Positions 10,062 to 18,504 of a stretch of DNA of 64,000 bases are shown in pieces. A program made the translations under genes and the position numbers. The notes beneath the pieces were generated by a model. It saw only the letters and a list, made by a program, of their open reading frames with translations. It was not told the DNA's origin and did not search any database. The stretch is from Nocardiopsis sinuspersici. GTDB lineage: Bacteria > Actinomycetota > Actinomycetes > Streptosporangiales > Streptosporangiaceae. Positions within the stretch are counted from its first letter, which is position 1. The number at the start of each line of letters is the position of its first letter. The stretch is from positions 434,001 through 498,000 of the forward strand of contig VWVT01000002.1 of the NCBI GenBank assembly GCA_008638415.1, given 5' to 3'.

Positions 10062-10089
10062 GCCCCGGCCGGGGAGGAGGGGCCGGGGC
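10062..10089. terminator. Bidirectional hairpin terminator
   Basis: GCCCCGGCC (10062-10070) pairs with GGCCGGGGC (10081-10089) over a 10-base loop. It sits between the convergent genes ending at 10049 and 10185. No U-tract, as usual in high-GC actinomycetes. Confidence 0.65.
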
Positions 10090-10184
10090 ACAGGACGCGG
10101 ACGAGGGCACGCGGCCTCCAACGGGAGGACGTGTCCGCCGGCCAGTGCCTTGGGAGGGCTCCCACGGCCCCGGAGGGCGCCGGT

Positions 10185-11399
10185 TCACACGGTGGAGGAG
10201 AACACGTCCTCCCGGGCGCGTTCGAGGGCGTGCAGGAGCGCGCCGCGCACGACCGGACTGCCCTCCACCCCGCCCAGGGCGACCTCGGTGGCGTTGGGGG
10301 CTATCCGGGCGGTGGCCGCCTGGACCCGCTCGGCGAGCTTGGCGCCGCCCGCGCGGGCGACGTCGCCGCCGAGCACCACCAGCCCGGGGTCGAGGATGAC
10401 CGTCACCGCGGCCACACCCCGGGCCAGGCGCTCGGCGAAGGCGTCCAGGAAGGCGTCCCCCTGCGGGGTCCCCGCGGTGGCGGCCGCCGCGACGACCTCG
10501 GTGACGTCGGTGCCCTCGATGCCGTACCCGGCGGCGAGCTCGACCACCTGTCCGGCCTTGACCAGGGCCTGGAAGCCGTGCGGCAGTTCGCGGTTGGCAC
10601 CGTCGCGCAGGGACTCGTACCCGCCGGACAGCCCCACGTCGGTGGGCATGGGAGCGCCGGGCACGGGCAGGTAGCCGATCTCGCCCGCGCCGCCGGAGCG
10701 CCCCCGGTGGATGCGGCCGTCGATCATGGTGGACATGCCGACGCCGCCGTTGGCGCTGAGCCAGATGAGCACGAACTCGGCCACGCCCGCGGCGGCGCCC
10801 TCGGAGTGCTCGGCCAGGGCGGCCAGGTTGACGTCGTTCTCGATCACGACCGAGCGCTTGAGGTCGGCGCGCAGGGCCTCCAGGACACCCTCGTGCCAGG
10901 ACATCAGGTCGAAGGAGAAGCGGATGTCGCCGGTGCGGGGGTCGACGACGCCCGGGGTGCCGATGACGCAGGCGCGGACCCTGCCCAGCGGGACCCCGGC
11001 GGTGTCGGCCAGGCGCATCACCGCGGTGTGCACGAGCGCGACGGGGTCGTCCGAGGCCCGGGGGTCGACGGTGACGTCGCTGATGATCCTCCCGGTGATG
11101 TCGGCGATCGTCGCGGTCACCCGCTGCGCGCTGACGTCCAGGGCGGCGACGTAGGCGCTCTCGGGCACCACCGCGTACAGGGCGGCGTTGGGCCCCCGTC
11201 CGCCCGCCTGGCTGCCCACCACGCGCACCAGGTCCCGCTCCTCCAGCCGCGCCAGCAACTGGGAGGCCGTCACCTTGGACAGACCGGTCCGCGTTCCCAG
11301 CTGAGTCCTTGTCAAGGGTCCCGCGGATAGCAATAGTTCCAGCGCCGCGCGATCATTGAGCTGGCGTAGAAGCCGGGGCGTCCCTGGACGTTGAGACAT
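10185..11399 (-). CDS. ROK-family transcriptional regulator
   Basis: 404 residues. An N-terminal winged helix-turn-helix (about 1-75, LTRTQLGTRTGLSKVTASQL) is followed by a ROK sugar-kinase-like domain (IGTPGVVDPRTGDIRFSFDL, ENDVNLAALAEH, SANGGVGMSTMIDG). The usual ROK zinc motif CxCGxxGC after GEIGY is absent, so it is probably a sensor without metal or kinase activity. It is divergent from the sugar transporter genes at 11656 and is very likely their repressor. A near-palindrome lies in the shared intergenic region at 11428-11440. The inducing sugar is inferred to be GlcNAc or a chitin fragment from the gene neighbours. Confidence 0.9.
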   Translation of the reverse strand: MSQRPGTPRLLRQLNDRAALELLLSAGPLTRTQLGTRTGLSKVTASQLLARLEERDLVRVVGSQAGGRGPNAALYAVVPESAYVAALDVSAQRVTATIADITGRIISDVTVDPRASDDPVALVHTAVMRLADTAGVPLGRVRACVIGTPGVVDPRTGDIRFSFDLMSWHEGVLEALRADLKRSVVIENDVNLAALAEHSEGAAAGVAEFVLIWLSANGGVGMSTMIDGRIHRGRSGGAGEIGYLPVPGAPMPTDVGLSGGYESLRDGANRELPHGFQALVKAGQVVELAAGYGIEGTDVTEVVAAAATAGTPQGDAFLDAFAERLARGVAAVTVILDPGLVVLGGDVARAGGAKLAERVQAATARIAPNATEVALGGVEGSPVVRGALLHALERAREDVFSSTV

Positions 11400-11427
11400 A
11401 ACCGTGACACCTCACCCTGTTTTTATT

Positions 11428-11440
11428 AGGAAAGTTTCCT
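11428..11440. promoter_or_regulatory. Candidate ROK operator between regulator and transporter
   Basis: AGGAAA-G-TTTCCT is a 6-1-6 palindrome in an AT-rich patch (TTATT...GTTAATTT), very unlike the surrounding sequence. It lies 29 bases upstream of the ROK ATG and 216 bases before the binding-protein ATG. ROK/NagC-type regulators commonly bind such AT-rich palindromes. A further hairpin GGCCCG...CGGGCC occurs at 11483-11499 in the transporter leader. Confidence 0.6.
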
Positions 11441-11655
11441 GTTAATTTAGCTCACAACCTCACAGGAGGTCACGTCCTGGCAGGCCCGCTTTTCGGGCCC
11501 TTCCGGTACCCGCGCCGGCGGGGCGGCCAACGTGCGATCCCAGCACAACCCCCACGAAGACGTCGAGTCGCGGGGATGGTCCCTCGATCATCCCAGGTCG
11601 ATTCGAGCACAGGCGTCGAACCCCAGCGCGCCGTGCGAAGGGAGAAGAGGTACAC

Positions 11656-12930
11656 ATGAGGTTCCCCAAGATCGCAGCGGCCACGTCCGTGGTCCTGCTC
11701 GCCGCGGCATGCGGCGGCAACTCCGAATCCGGCGGCGGTGAGGCCGACAGCCTGACCGTCTGGGTCATGGGCACCTCCCAGGAGCCCCTCGTCGAGTACT
11801 TCGAGGACACCGAGGCACGCTTCCAGGAGAGCCACCCGGGTGTCTCCGTCGAGGTCGAGTTCATCCCGTGGCCCGACGCCCAGGAGTCCATCACCAACGC
11901 CCTCGCCGGCGGTGACGCACCCGACGTCCTGGAGGTCGGCAACGACCAGGTGTCGAGCTGGGCCGCACAGGGCGCCCTGATGGACATCACCGAGCAGGTC
12001 GAGGGCTGGGACGCCGCCGCGGGCATCGACCCGAAGGCCCTGGAGTACGGCACCTACGAGGGCGTCCAGTACGGCGTTCCGTGGTTCTCCGGCGTGCGCA
12101 CCCTGTACTACCGCGCGGACTGGCTGAAGGAGCTCGGCCACGAGCCGCCGGAGACCTGGGACGAGCTGGTCGAGGTCGCCGAGGACATCAAGGCCGAGTA
12201 CGAGGTCCCCGGCTTCGCCGCGCCGACCGACTTCACCAACGGCATCGCCAGCTTCATCTGGAGCAACGGCGGCGAGATCGCCGTGCAGAACGGCGACACG
12301 TGGGAGGGCAGGCTCACCGACCCCGCCACCGTCGAGGCCATCGAGTTCTACGCGGGCCTGACCACCGACGGCATCTCCCCCCAGGACTACGTCGGACAGA
12401 ACGAGCTCATCGCCCTGGCCGACATGGCCAACAGCGAGCTGGGCATGTACATCGACGGCGGCTGGGCCCTCACCTCCATGGAGGAGCAGGCCGGCGACCC
12501 GTCCGTCATCGAGGACATCGCCGCCGCGCCGATCCCCGGCGCCGAGGGCATCGCCCCGGCCTTCGCGGGCGGCTCCGCCCTGACGGTGTTCACCACCACC
12601 GAGCACCCGGACCTGGCCTTCGACCTGCTGACCGTCCTCGGTGACGAGGAGGGCGGCAAGGGCTACGCCGACGTCGCGGGCTTCTTCCCGGCCTACCCGC
12701 ACCTGCTGGAGAGCGAGGAGTACCAGGAGGACCCCGACCGCGCCGCCGCCGCGACGCAGATGCAGAACACCCGGTTCTTCCCGACCACCCCGCGCTGGAC
12801 CGCGGCCGACCAGGACAACAAGATCCTGCCGAGCGCCGTCCTGGAGATCGTGCAGGGCGGTGACTCCGAGAAGGTCCTGGAGGCGGCCAACGAGGAGCTC
12901 ACCTCGATCCTCAACGAGCCGGTCGAGTAG
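11656..12930 (+). CDS. Carbohydrate ABC transporter substrate-binding lipoprotein
   Basis: 424 residues. The signal peptide ends in the lipobox LAAAC, so Cys19 would be lipidated and the protein tethered outside the membrane. The mature part is a family-1 solute-binding protein (SLTVWVMG, FEDTEARFQESHPGVSVEVE, GDAPDVLEVGNDQ, GVPWFSGVRTLYYRADW). ATG at 11656 with AAGGGAGAAGAGG upstream. First gene of a transporter operon with two permeases and a GH3 enzyme downstream and a divergent ROK regulator upstream. The substrate is probably N-acetylglucosamine or chitooligosaccharide, inferred from the NagZ-like enzyme and not from binding residues. Confidence 0.92.
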   Translation: MRFPKIAAATSVVLLAAACGGNSESGGGEADSLTVWVMGTSQEPLVEYFEDTEARFQESHPGVSVEVEFIPWPDAQESITNALAGGDAPDVLEVGNDQVSSWAAQGALMDITEQVEGWDAAAGIDPKALEYGTYEGVQYGVPWFSGVRTLYYRADWLKELGHEPPETWDELVEVAEDIKAEYEVPGFAAPTDFTNGIASFIWSNGGEIAVQNGDTWEGRLTDPATVEAIEFYAGLTTDGISPQDYVGQNELIALADMANSELGMYIDGGWALTSMEEQAGDPSVIEDIAAAPIPGAEGIAPAFAGGSALTVFTTTEHPDLAFDLLTVLGDEEGGKGYADVAGFFPAYPHLLESEEYQEDPDRAAAATQMQNTRFFPTTPRWTAADQDNKILPSAVLEIVQGGDSEKVLEAANEELTSILNEPVE

Positions 12931-12960
12931 CCGGACCCGCCTCACCGTGCAGAGCTGTGG

Positions 12961-12992
12961 GCGGGCGGGGCCCGCACCAGGACCCCGCCCGC
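12961..12992 (+). terminator. Intra-operon hairpin between binding protein and permease
   Basis: GCGGGCGGGG (12961-12970) pairs with CCCCGCCCGC (12983-12992) over a 12-base loop. It sits in the 91-base gap after the binding-protein stop and before the permease ATG. Such hairpins often reduce read-through or protect the upstream message, so that more binding protein than permease is made. Confidence 0.6.
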
Positions 12993-13021
12993 CGCGTCCG
13001 GCCCACTCGATTGCGAAGACC

Positions 13022-14014
13022 ATGGCACAAACCGTCGAACCAGCGACCCCGCGCGGGGCCGAGGAGCCCGTCAAGGCCCCCGTGGCCGAACCCGCGCCGC
13101 GCCGCCGCACGTTTCCCACCCCGTACCTGCTCATAGCTCCGGCCCTGATCCTGCTCGCGATCGTGCTGCTGTGGCCGATCGTGCAGATGGTGTGGTACTC
13201 GCTCACCAGCTTCACCACCCGCAACCTCCTGCCGAACCAGCCCGGTCCGGCGTGGAACGGCTTCGCCCACTACCGGACGCTGCTGACCGACCCCGAGTTC
13301 TGGGCGATCCTGCGCAACACGGTCGTCGTCTGCGTGCTGATGGTCGGCAGCACGATGGTGCTGGGCACCCTCGTGGGACTGCTGCTGCACAGGCTCCCCA
13401 AGTGGTTCTCGGCGTTCGTGGCCCTCGGCATGATGCTCGCGTGGGCCACCCCCGCGCTGAGCGCCTCCCTGGTCTTCCGCTGGCTGTTCCTGCCCGAGCG
13501 GGGGCTGGTCAACGTCGTGCTGGACCGGCTGCCGGACTGGCTCGTGGGCGGCGGGTGGCTGAACTACAACTGGTTCCTCGAACCGCTCTCGCTGTTCTTC
13601 ATCCTGATCACGGTGATCGTCTGGCAGTCCTTCCCCTTCGTCGCCGTCTCCGTCCTCGCCGGGCTCAAGAGCATCCCGCACGAGCTGTACGAGGCCGCGA
13701 GGATGGACGGCGCCGGCGCCTGGAAGGCCTTCTGGAACGTCACGTTCCCGATGCTGCGTCCGCTGTTCGCCCTGCTGCTGGTCCTGCAGATCATCTGGGA
13801 CCTGCGGGTGTTCACCCAGCTGTACATCCTGGCCAACAGCTTCCAGAACAAGGACGTCTACCTGCTCTCGTACTACATCTACCAGCAGGGCTTCAGCGCC
13901 AGTCCGGCCAACTACGGCATGGGCTCGGCGATCGCGGTGGTCATGACCGTGATGATCCTCGCCGTCACCGCGTACTACCTGCGCATCATGATCCGCCAGG
14001 GGGAGACCCGATGA
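13022..14014 (+). CDS. Sugar ABC transporter permease (MalF/UgpA type)
   Basis: 330 residues with six predicted membrane helices, the first at YLLIAPALILLAIVLLWPIV. The permease EAA loop is visible as ELYEAARMDGAGAWKAFWNV, the contact site for the ATPase. The ATG at 13022 gives a normal-length protein; the open frame reaching back to 12641 overlaps the binding-protein gene and is not coding there. It overlaps the next permease by 4 bases (ATGA). No ATPase gene is in the operon, so a shared MsiK-type ATPase elsewhere is the likely partner. Confidence 0.93.
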   Translation: MAQTVEPATPRGAEEPVKAPVAEPAPRRRTFPTPYLLIAPALILLAIVLLWPIVQMVWYSLTSFTTRNLLPNQPGPAWNGFAHYRTLLTDPEFWAILRNTVVVCVLMVGSTMVLGTLVGLLLHRLPKWFSAFVALGMMLAWATPALSASLVFRWLFLPERGLVNVVLDRLPDWLVGGGWLNYNWFLEPLSLFFILITVIVWQSFPFVAVSVLAGLKSIPHELYEAARMDGAGAWKAFWNVTFPMLRPLFALLLVLQIIWDLRVFTQLYILANSFQNKDVYLLSYYIYQQGFSASPANYGMGSAIAVVMTVMILAVTAYYLRIMIRQGETR

Positions 14015-14979
14015 CCGCGACCGACAACACCACCCGCCCCGCCCCGGACCGGCCCGCCACCGGAGGCGCCGGGGCCGGCGCGACGGGCCGCTCCGGGCGC
14101 GTCCGCCGCCGCAGCCCGGCGCGCCGCCTGCGCTCGGTCCCGCTGTACCTGGCCGGTGTCGCGGTGTTCCTGTTCTCCGTCTTCCCGGTGTACTGGATGG
14201 TCATCACGGCCTTCAAACCGGTGGGCGAGATCTTCACCCGCGACCAGACCGTCCTTCCGAAGGCGCCGACGACGGAGCACTTCGACAGGGTGCTCAACGG
14301 CCAGCTGATCCCCGGCGTGAACTTCTGGCAGTTCCTCGGCAACAGCCTGTTCGTCACCGTCTCCGCCGTGGCCATGGGGGCGTTCCTGTCGCTGCTGGCC
14401 GCCGTGGCCGTGGCGCGGTTCCGCTTCCGGCTGCGCACCACCTTCATCATCCTGCTGATGGTGATCCAGATGGTGCCGATGGAGGCGATGATCATCTCGA
14501 TCTTCATCAACTTCCGCCACCTGTCCGACATCAGCGGCGTGGAACTGCTCGGCAACCTGTCCGGCCTGCTCGTCGTGTACACGGCCGTGTCCCTGCCGAT
14601 CACCATCATGATGCTGCGGGGCTTCGTCGCCGCGGTGCCCAAGGAGCTGGAGGAGGCCGCGGCCATCGACGGCGCCGGCCCCTGGACCGTCTTCTGGCGC
14701 ATCCTGATGCCGCTGGTCGCGCCGGGCCTGGTCGCGGCGAGCATCTTCGCCTTCATCACCGCCTGGAACGAGTTCATCGTCGCCCTGACGTTCCTGGGCC
14801 GCAGCACGGACCACTACACGCTGCCGCTGACCCTGTCCTACTACTTCGGGCGCTTCGGCACCGAGTGGGGACCGATCATGGCGGCCTCCACGCTGCTGAC
14901 CATCCCCGTGATGCTCTTCTTCCTGTTCGTCCAGCGGCGCATGGTCTCCGGCCTGACCATGGGCGCGGTCAAGGGCTGA
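14011..14979 (+). CDS. Sugar ABC transporter permease (MalG/UgpE type)
   Basis: 322 residues. About 50 Pro/Gly/Arg-rich N-terminal residues precede six membrane helices. The EAA loop is ELEEAAAIDGAGPWTVFWRI. The ATG at 14011 overlaps the stop of the upstream permease by 4 bases, indicating translational coupling. Together with that permease it would form the membrane channel for the sugar delivered by the lipoprotein at 11656. Confidence 0.93.
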   Translation: MTATDNTTRPAPDRPATGGAGAGATGRSGRVRRRSPARRLRSVPLYLAGVAVFLFSVFPVYWMVITAFKPVGEIFTRDQTVLPKAPTTEHFDRVLNGQLIPGVNFWQFLGNSLFVTVSAVAMGAFLSLLAAVAVARFRFRLRTTFIILLMVIQMVPMEAMIISIFINFRHLSDISGVELLGNLSGLLVVYTAVSLPITIMMLRGFVAAVPKELEEAAAIDGAGPWTVFWRILMPLVAPGLVAASIFAFITAWNEFIVALTFLGRSTDHYTLPLTLSYYFGRFGTEWGPIMAASTLLTIPVMLFFLFVQRRMVSGLTMGAVKG

Positions 14980-15121
14980 CCGCCTCCCTCCGGGACGGAT
15001 CCCGCGCGACGGGCGCCGCGGGACCCGCCCCGGACACGCACGCCCCCGATCACGTACCCGCCCCCACGCCACACGTCTGCCCCGCCCCGGGCACCCCTTC
15101 GCTCACCGAACGGAGTCCGTC

Positions 15122-16594
15122 ATGCCGTACGACCCGACCCTGGCGCGTCTGGCCAACGCCACGCTGCTGGTGCCCTTCGAGTCCTACCAAGCCCCGCGCT
15201 GGGTCCTGGATGGTCTGGCGGACGGCATCGCCGGTGTCTGCCTGTTCCACAACAACCTCGACGGCCCGGAGCAGGTGGCCGCGCTGAACGCCTCCCTGGC
15301 CGAGGCCACCGACACGCCCCTGATCTCCCTGGACGAGGAGGGCGGCGACGTCACCCGTATCGGCCAGGCGCGGGGCAGCGACTACCCGGGCAACGCCGCG
15401 CTGGGCGCGGTGGACGACCCGGGCCTGACCCGGGCCACCCTCCGCTCCCTGGGCGGACGCCTGGCCGAGCTGGGCTTCAACCTGGACCTGGCCCCGTCGG
15501 TGGACGTCAACGTCGCCGACGACAACCCGGTGATCGGCACCCGCTCCTTCGGCGCCGACGCCGCGCTCGTGGCCCGCCACGCGGCCGCGGCCGTGCTGGG
15601 CCTGCAGGAGGCGGGCGTGGCCGCGTGCGCCAAGCACTTCCCCGGCCACGGCGCGACCTCCCAGGACTCCCATCACGTACTGCCGCGCGTGGAGGCCGAC
15701 GCCGACCTGCTGCGGCGCCGTGAGCTGCTGCCGTTCCGCGCGGCGGTGGAGGCGGGGGTCCGGTCGATCCTGACCGCGCACATCGAGATGCCCGGGCTGG
15801 GCGGTGACGGGCCGGCCACGCTCACCCCGCACATCCTCAACGACCTCCTCCGCGGTGAGCTGGGCTTCACCGGGACCGTGGTCAGCGACGCCATGGAGAT
15901 GCAGGGCGTCAGCGGCCGGATCGGCATCCCCGAGGCCAGCGTGCGCGCGGTGGCCTCCGGGGTGGACCTGCTGTGCCTGGGCAGGTTCGTCTACGCCGAC
16001 CAGGTCGAACTGGTCCGCGACGCCCTGGTGGACGCGGTCCACGAGGGCCGTCTGCCCGCGGAGCGCCTGGAGGAGGCGGCCGCGCGCAACGCCGAACTGC
16101 GCACCTGGATCCGGGAGTCGGCCTCCCGGCGCGCGGCCGTCCCCGAGGCGGACGGCGTGGGCCTGGCCGGTGCCCGCCGCGCGCTGCTCGTGAGCGGTGA
16201 CCTCCCGCCGCTGAACGACCCGTACGTGGTGGAGGTGGACGCCCCCTCCGGCATGGCGGTGGGCGAGGTCCCGTGGGGTCTGGGCCCCTGGTTCCCCGAC
16301 GTCGAGCGGGTCTCCCCCGAGGAGGCGCACGCCGAGCGGCTGGCGGCCGGCGCCCGGGGCCGCGACCTGGTCGTGGTGGTGCGGGACGCGCACCGCTACC
16401 CCGGCACCCAGGCGCTCGTGAGCCGCCTGCTCAGCCTCCGGCCCGAGGCCGTGGTGGTGGAGATGGGCCTGCCCGTCTGGCGCCCCGGGTCCGGGACCCA
16501 CGTGAGCACCTACGGTGCCGCGCACGTGAACGGACTGAGCGCGGCCGAACTGCTGGGGGGCGCGGTGGGCGTCCCCTCCCCCGGCGGGAGCTGA
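15122..16594 (+). CDS. Glycoside hydrolase family 3, beta-N-acetylhexosaminidase (NagZ-like)
   Basis: 490 residues. The NagZ-type signature KHFPGHGATSQDSH contains the catalytic general-acid Asp/His pair, and the nucleophile Asp is in VVSDAMEMQGV. The N-terminal TIM barrel (about 1-330) is followed by an extra alpha/beta domain of about 150 residues. No signal peptide is visible, so it is probably cytoplasmic and removes terminal GlcNAc from imported chitobiose or cell-wall sugars. ATG at 15122 with GGAG upstream. Last gene of the transporter operon, 142 bases after the permease and followed by a strong terminator. Confidence 0.92.
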   Translation: MPYDPTLARLANATLLVPFESYQAPRWVLDGLADGIAGVCLFHNNLDGPEQVAALNASLAEATDTPLISLDEEGGDVTRIGQARGSDYPGNAALGAVDDPGLTRATLRSLGGRLAELGFNLDLAPSVDVNVADDNPVIGTRSFGADAALVARHAAAAVLGLQEAGVAACAKHFPGHGATSQDSHHVLPRVEADADLLRRRELLPFRAAVEAGVRSILTAHIEMPGLGGDGPATLTPHILNDLLRGELGFTGTVVSDAMEMQGVSGRIGIPEASVRAVASGVDLLCLGRFVYADQVELVRDALVDAVHEGRLPAERLEEAAARNAELRTWIRESASRRAAVPEADGVGLAGARRALLVSGDLPPLNDPYVVEVDAPSGMAVGEVPWGLGPWFPDVERVSPEEAHAERLAAGARGRDLVVVVRDAHRYPGTQALVSRLLSLRPEAVVVEMGLPVWRPGSGTHVSTYGAAHVNGLSAAELLGGAVGVPSPGGS

Positions 16595-16615
16595 CCCCCT
16601 CCCGCCCGGCGGGAG

Positions 16616-16652
16616 CCGAGGGCCCGGTCCTGGACGGGGGCCGGGCCCTCGG
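16616..16652 (+). terminator. Terminator of the sugar transporter operon
   Basis: CCGAGGGCCCGG (16616-16627) and CCGGGCCCTCGG (16641-16652) form a perfect 12-bp stem with a 13-base loop, 22 bases after the GH3 stop codon. No U-tract follows. Confidence 0.8.
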
Positions 16653-16676
16653 GCTTCCACGTCCTCGGCAAACGAA

Positions 16677-16747
16677 GGGGACAGAAAGAATAAAGGGGGA
16701 CATACCATCACACGCAGCCCCGGGGTGGGAACGTCACCGATGTCCCC
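16677..16747. promoter_or_regulatory. Repeated GGGGACA heptamers upstream of the Rrf2 gene
   Basis: GGGGACA occurs at 16677-16683 and GGGGACAT at 16696-16703, with the inverted copy ATGTCCCC at 16740-16747. The first two are 19 bases apart, the last two form an inverted repeat with a 36-base gap. The stretch is unusually A-rich. It may be an operator cluster; no protein can be assigned. Confidence 0.3.
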
Positions 16748-16842
16748 GAAACCCGGTAGGAGAAGTACCCTTACCCTGAAGCACTCCGAGCCGTCGGCAC
16801 ACCTGTCGGCGCTCGGTGCCCCATTCGCCCTTCTAACCACGG

Positions 16843-16848
16843 CATAAT
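16843..16848 (+). promoter_or_regulatory. -10 hexamer giving a leaderless Rrf2 transcript
   Basis: CATAAT, one mismatch from TATAAT, ends seven bases before the ATG at 16855. That places the transcription start on or next to the start codon. No Shine-Dalgarno sequence lies before the ATG, which agrees with a leaderless message. No clear -35 box is visible. Confidence 0.5.
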
Positions 16849-16854
16849 CACAGC

Positions 16855-17319
16855 ATGCGCCTTTCAGCCCGGGTCGACTACGCGCTACGCGCGGCGGCGG
16901 AGCTCGCCGTCGCCGAGGAGGGGCCGGTGACGGCCGAGCAGCTCGCACGCGCGCAGGACATCCCCGGAAAATTCCTCGAGAACATCCTCACCCAGCTACG
17001 CCGTGCCGGCCTGGTGCGCAGCCAGCGCGGGCCCGTCGGCGGGTACTGGCTGGCCCGACCCGCGGCGGAGATCTCCCTGGCCGACATCATCCGCGCGGTC
17101 GACGGACCCCTCGCCAACGTGCGCGGGGAGCGCCCCGAACACGTCGACTACGACGGCGCGGCCCGCAGCCTGCAACAGGTGTGGATCGCCCTGCGCGCGA
17201 GCGAGCGCGTCATCCTGGAGGGCGTCAACCTCCAGCACCTGGTGACCAACGAGCTGCCCGCGACGGTGCGCACCCTGGCCGAGGACCCCGAGGCCTGGGT
17301 CAACCACACCCACCGCTAG
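16855..17319 (+). CDS. Rrf2-family transcriptional regulator without cysteines
   Basis: 154 residues. The winged helix-turn-helix opening MRLSARVDYALRAAAELA and the stretch IPGKFLENILTQLRRAGLV, then RGPVGGYWLARPAAEISLAD, are typical of Rrf2 proteins. IscR, NsrR and RsrR bind an iron-sulfur cluster through cysteines; this protein contains no cysteine at all, so it cannot hold a cluster that way. Its signal is unknown. The message is probably leaderless, and repeated GGGGACA motifs lie 110-180 bases upstream. It converges with clgR; a strong bidirectional terminator separates them. Confidence 0.9.
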   Translation: MRLSARVDYALRAAAELAVAEEGPVTAEQLARAQDIPGKFLENILTQLRRAGLVRSQRGPVGGYWLARPAAEISLADIIRAVDGPLANVRGERPEHVDYDGAARSLQQVWIALRASERVILEGVNLQHLVTNELPATVRTLAEDPEAWVNHTHR

Positions 17320-17357
17320 GGCGTGTCCGGTGCGGCCGGCGAGGCCCCGACGCGCGA

Positions 17358-17385
17358 AAGGAGCCGACCCCCGGGTCGGCTCCTT
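17358..17385. terminator. Bidirectional terminator between Rrf2 gene and clgR
   Basis: AAGGAGCCGACCC (17358-17370) and GGGTCGGCTCCTT (17373-17385) form a perfect 13-bp stem with a 2-base gap. It serves two convergent genes and carries an AA/TT edge on both sides. Confidence 0.85.
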
Positions 17386-17429
17386 CACGTGGTCACGATG
17401 GCGATGGACGGACAGTTCCGAGGAGGGGG

Positions 17430-17786
17430 TCAGACCCCCACCATGTCGGCGACATGGGGAACGCGATCCGGTACCGGGTCGATGCCGAGGTCCTGGGCGG
17501 AGACGGGGTCGGTCGTGACCGAGTCGCCCAGCAGCGCGGCCTCCTGCAGCTCGGCGAGGGCAAGCTGGTCGGAGACCTCCCTCAGTACCTGGGAGAGCGG
17601 GACGCCGAGCGCCCCGCAGATCGAGGAGAGCAGTTCGGAAGATGCTTCCTTCTGCCCGCGCTCGACCTCCGACAGGTAGCCGAGGGACACACGTGCATCG
17701 GCCGACACCTCGCGGAGGGTGCGGCCCTGGCGCTGCCGGAGCCGCCTGAGCACGTCACCAAGTAGGTGACGAAGCAGGACCATCAT
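17430..17786 (-). CDS. clgR: ClgR-type XRE regulator of Clp protease genes
   Basis: 118 residues. The helix-turn-helix segment ([20 protein letters not shown], then [20 protein letters not shown]) matches ClgR/PopR, the activator of clpP and related genes in actinomycetes, itself a Clp substrate. The C-terminal tail DMVGV ends in hydrophobic residues, as in degron-bearing ClgR proteins, although the classic AA ending is missing. Two ATG codons stand in tandem at 17786; GGGAGGGAG is five bases upstream of the first. It is the last gene of the minus-strand block after cinA, with a 160-base gap that holds a possible ClgR operator. Confidence 0.88.
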   Translation of the reverse strand: MMVLLRHLLGDVLRRLRQRQGRTLREVSADARVSLGYLSEVERGQKEASSELLSSICGALGVPLSQVLREVSDQLALAELQEAALLGDSVTTDPVSAQDLGIDPVPDRVPHVADMVGV

Positions 17787-17869
17787 TCGCGCTCCCTCCC
17801 ACCGGTAGCGACCTTCATATACAACACCGTACCTGCCCCACGCCCGATTCGGGCACCTCTTGCCGTCCT

Positions 17870-17887
17870 GTTCGCTGGAGGGGGAAC
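17870..17887 (-). promoter_or_regulatory. Candidate ClgR operator upstream of clgR
   Basis: GTTCGC-TGGAG-GGGGAAC resembles the reported ClgR box GTTCGC-N5-GCG with one mismatch in the right half, and forms a GTTC...GAAC dyad. It lies 84-101 bases upstream of the clgR ATG. Autoregulation of clgR is known in relatives; binding here is inferred. Confidence 0.45.
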
Positions 17888-17946
17888 CACGTCCGGGGGT
17901 GGTTTTGTTCCCCCGGGACGAGGGGAGGAGGGCCTGACCGAAGGGT

Positions 17947-18504
17947 TCAGGTCCGGGTGCTTTCCTCCGTGCTCCCGCGAACGACCGAGTCCAGGAGCGA
18001 CAGCGCCCCCTCGACCGTTCGGTATCGGATACCCGCACGGTCCCCGGTGAAACGGAACTGACGGACACGGGTCTGATCACCCGGCATGGCGACGGCCACG
18101 TGGACGGTGCCGACGGGCTGTCCGTCCTGGGCCTCGGGGCCGGCCACGCCGGTCACCGCGACGCCGTAGTCGGCTCCCAGCAGTCGGCGGACGCCCAGCG
18201 CCATGTGCTCGGCCACCCCGGGGTGGACGGCGCCGTGCTCGGCCAGGAGGTCTTCCGGGACACCCAGCACACCGGCCTTGACGTCGGTGGCGTAGGCGAC
18301 CACCCCGCCCCGGTAGGAGCCGGAGGCGCCGGGAACGGCGGTCAGGTGGGCGCCGACCAGGCCGCCGGTCAGCGACTCGGCGGTGGCACAGGTGGCGCCG
18401 CGGTCCAGCAGGGCCCGGTGGGCGGCCCCGGCCGCGGTGAGCGCCCCGGACCGCGGTTCCGGGTCCTCCGGGCCCAGGTCGGCCCGGTGCTCCTCCCGCC
18501 TCAC
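17947..18504 (-). CDS. cinA: CinA C-terminal domain protein (nicotinamide-nucleotide amidase)
   Basis: 185 residues covering only the CinA amidohydrolase domain. Signature segments are [40 protein letters not shown] and [20 protein letters not shown]. The domain converts nicotinamide mononucleotide to nicotinate mononucleotide in pyridine nucleotide recycling. The N-terminal molybdopterin-binding-like domain found in longer CinA proteins is absent, as in other actinomycete copies. The start GTG at 18504 overlaps the pgsA stop by 4 bases (GTGA), so the two are coupled. Confidence 0.9.
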   Translation of the reverse strand: MRREEHRADLGPEDPEPRSGALTAAGAAHRALLDRGATCATAESLTGGLVGAHLTAVPGASGSYRGGVVAYATDVKAGVLGVPEDLLAEHGAVHPGVAEHMALGVRRLLGADYGVAVTGVAGPEAQDGQPVGTVHVAVAMPGDQTRVRQFRFTGDRAGIRYRTVEGALSLLDSVVRGSTEESTRT

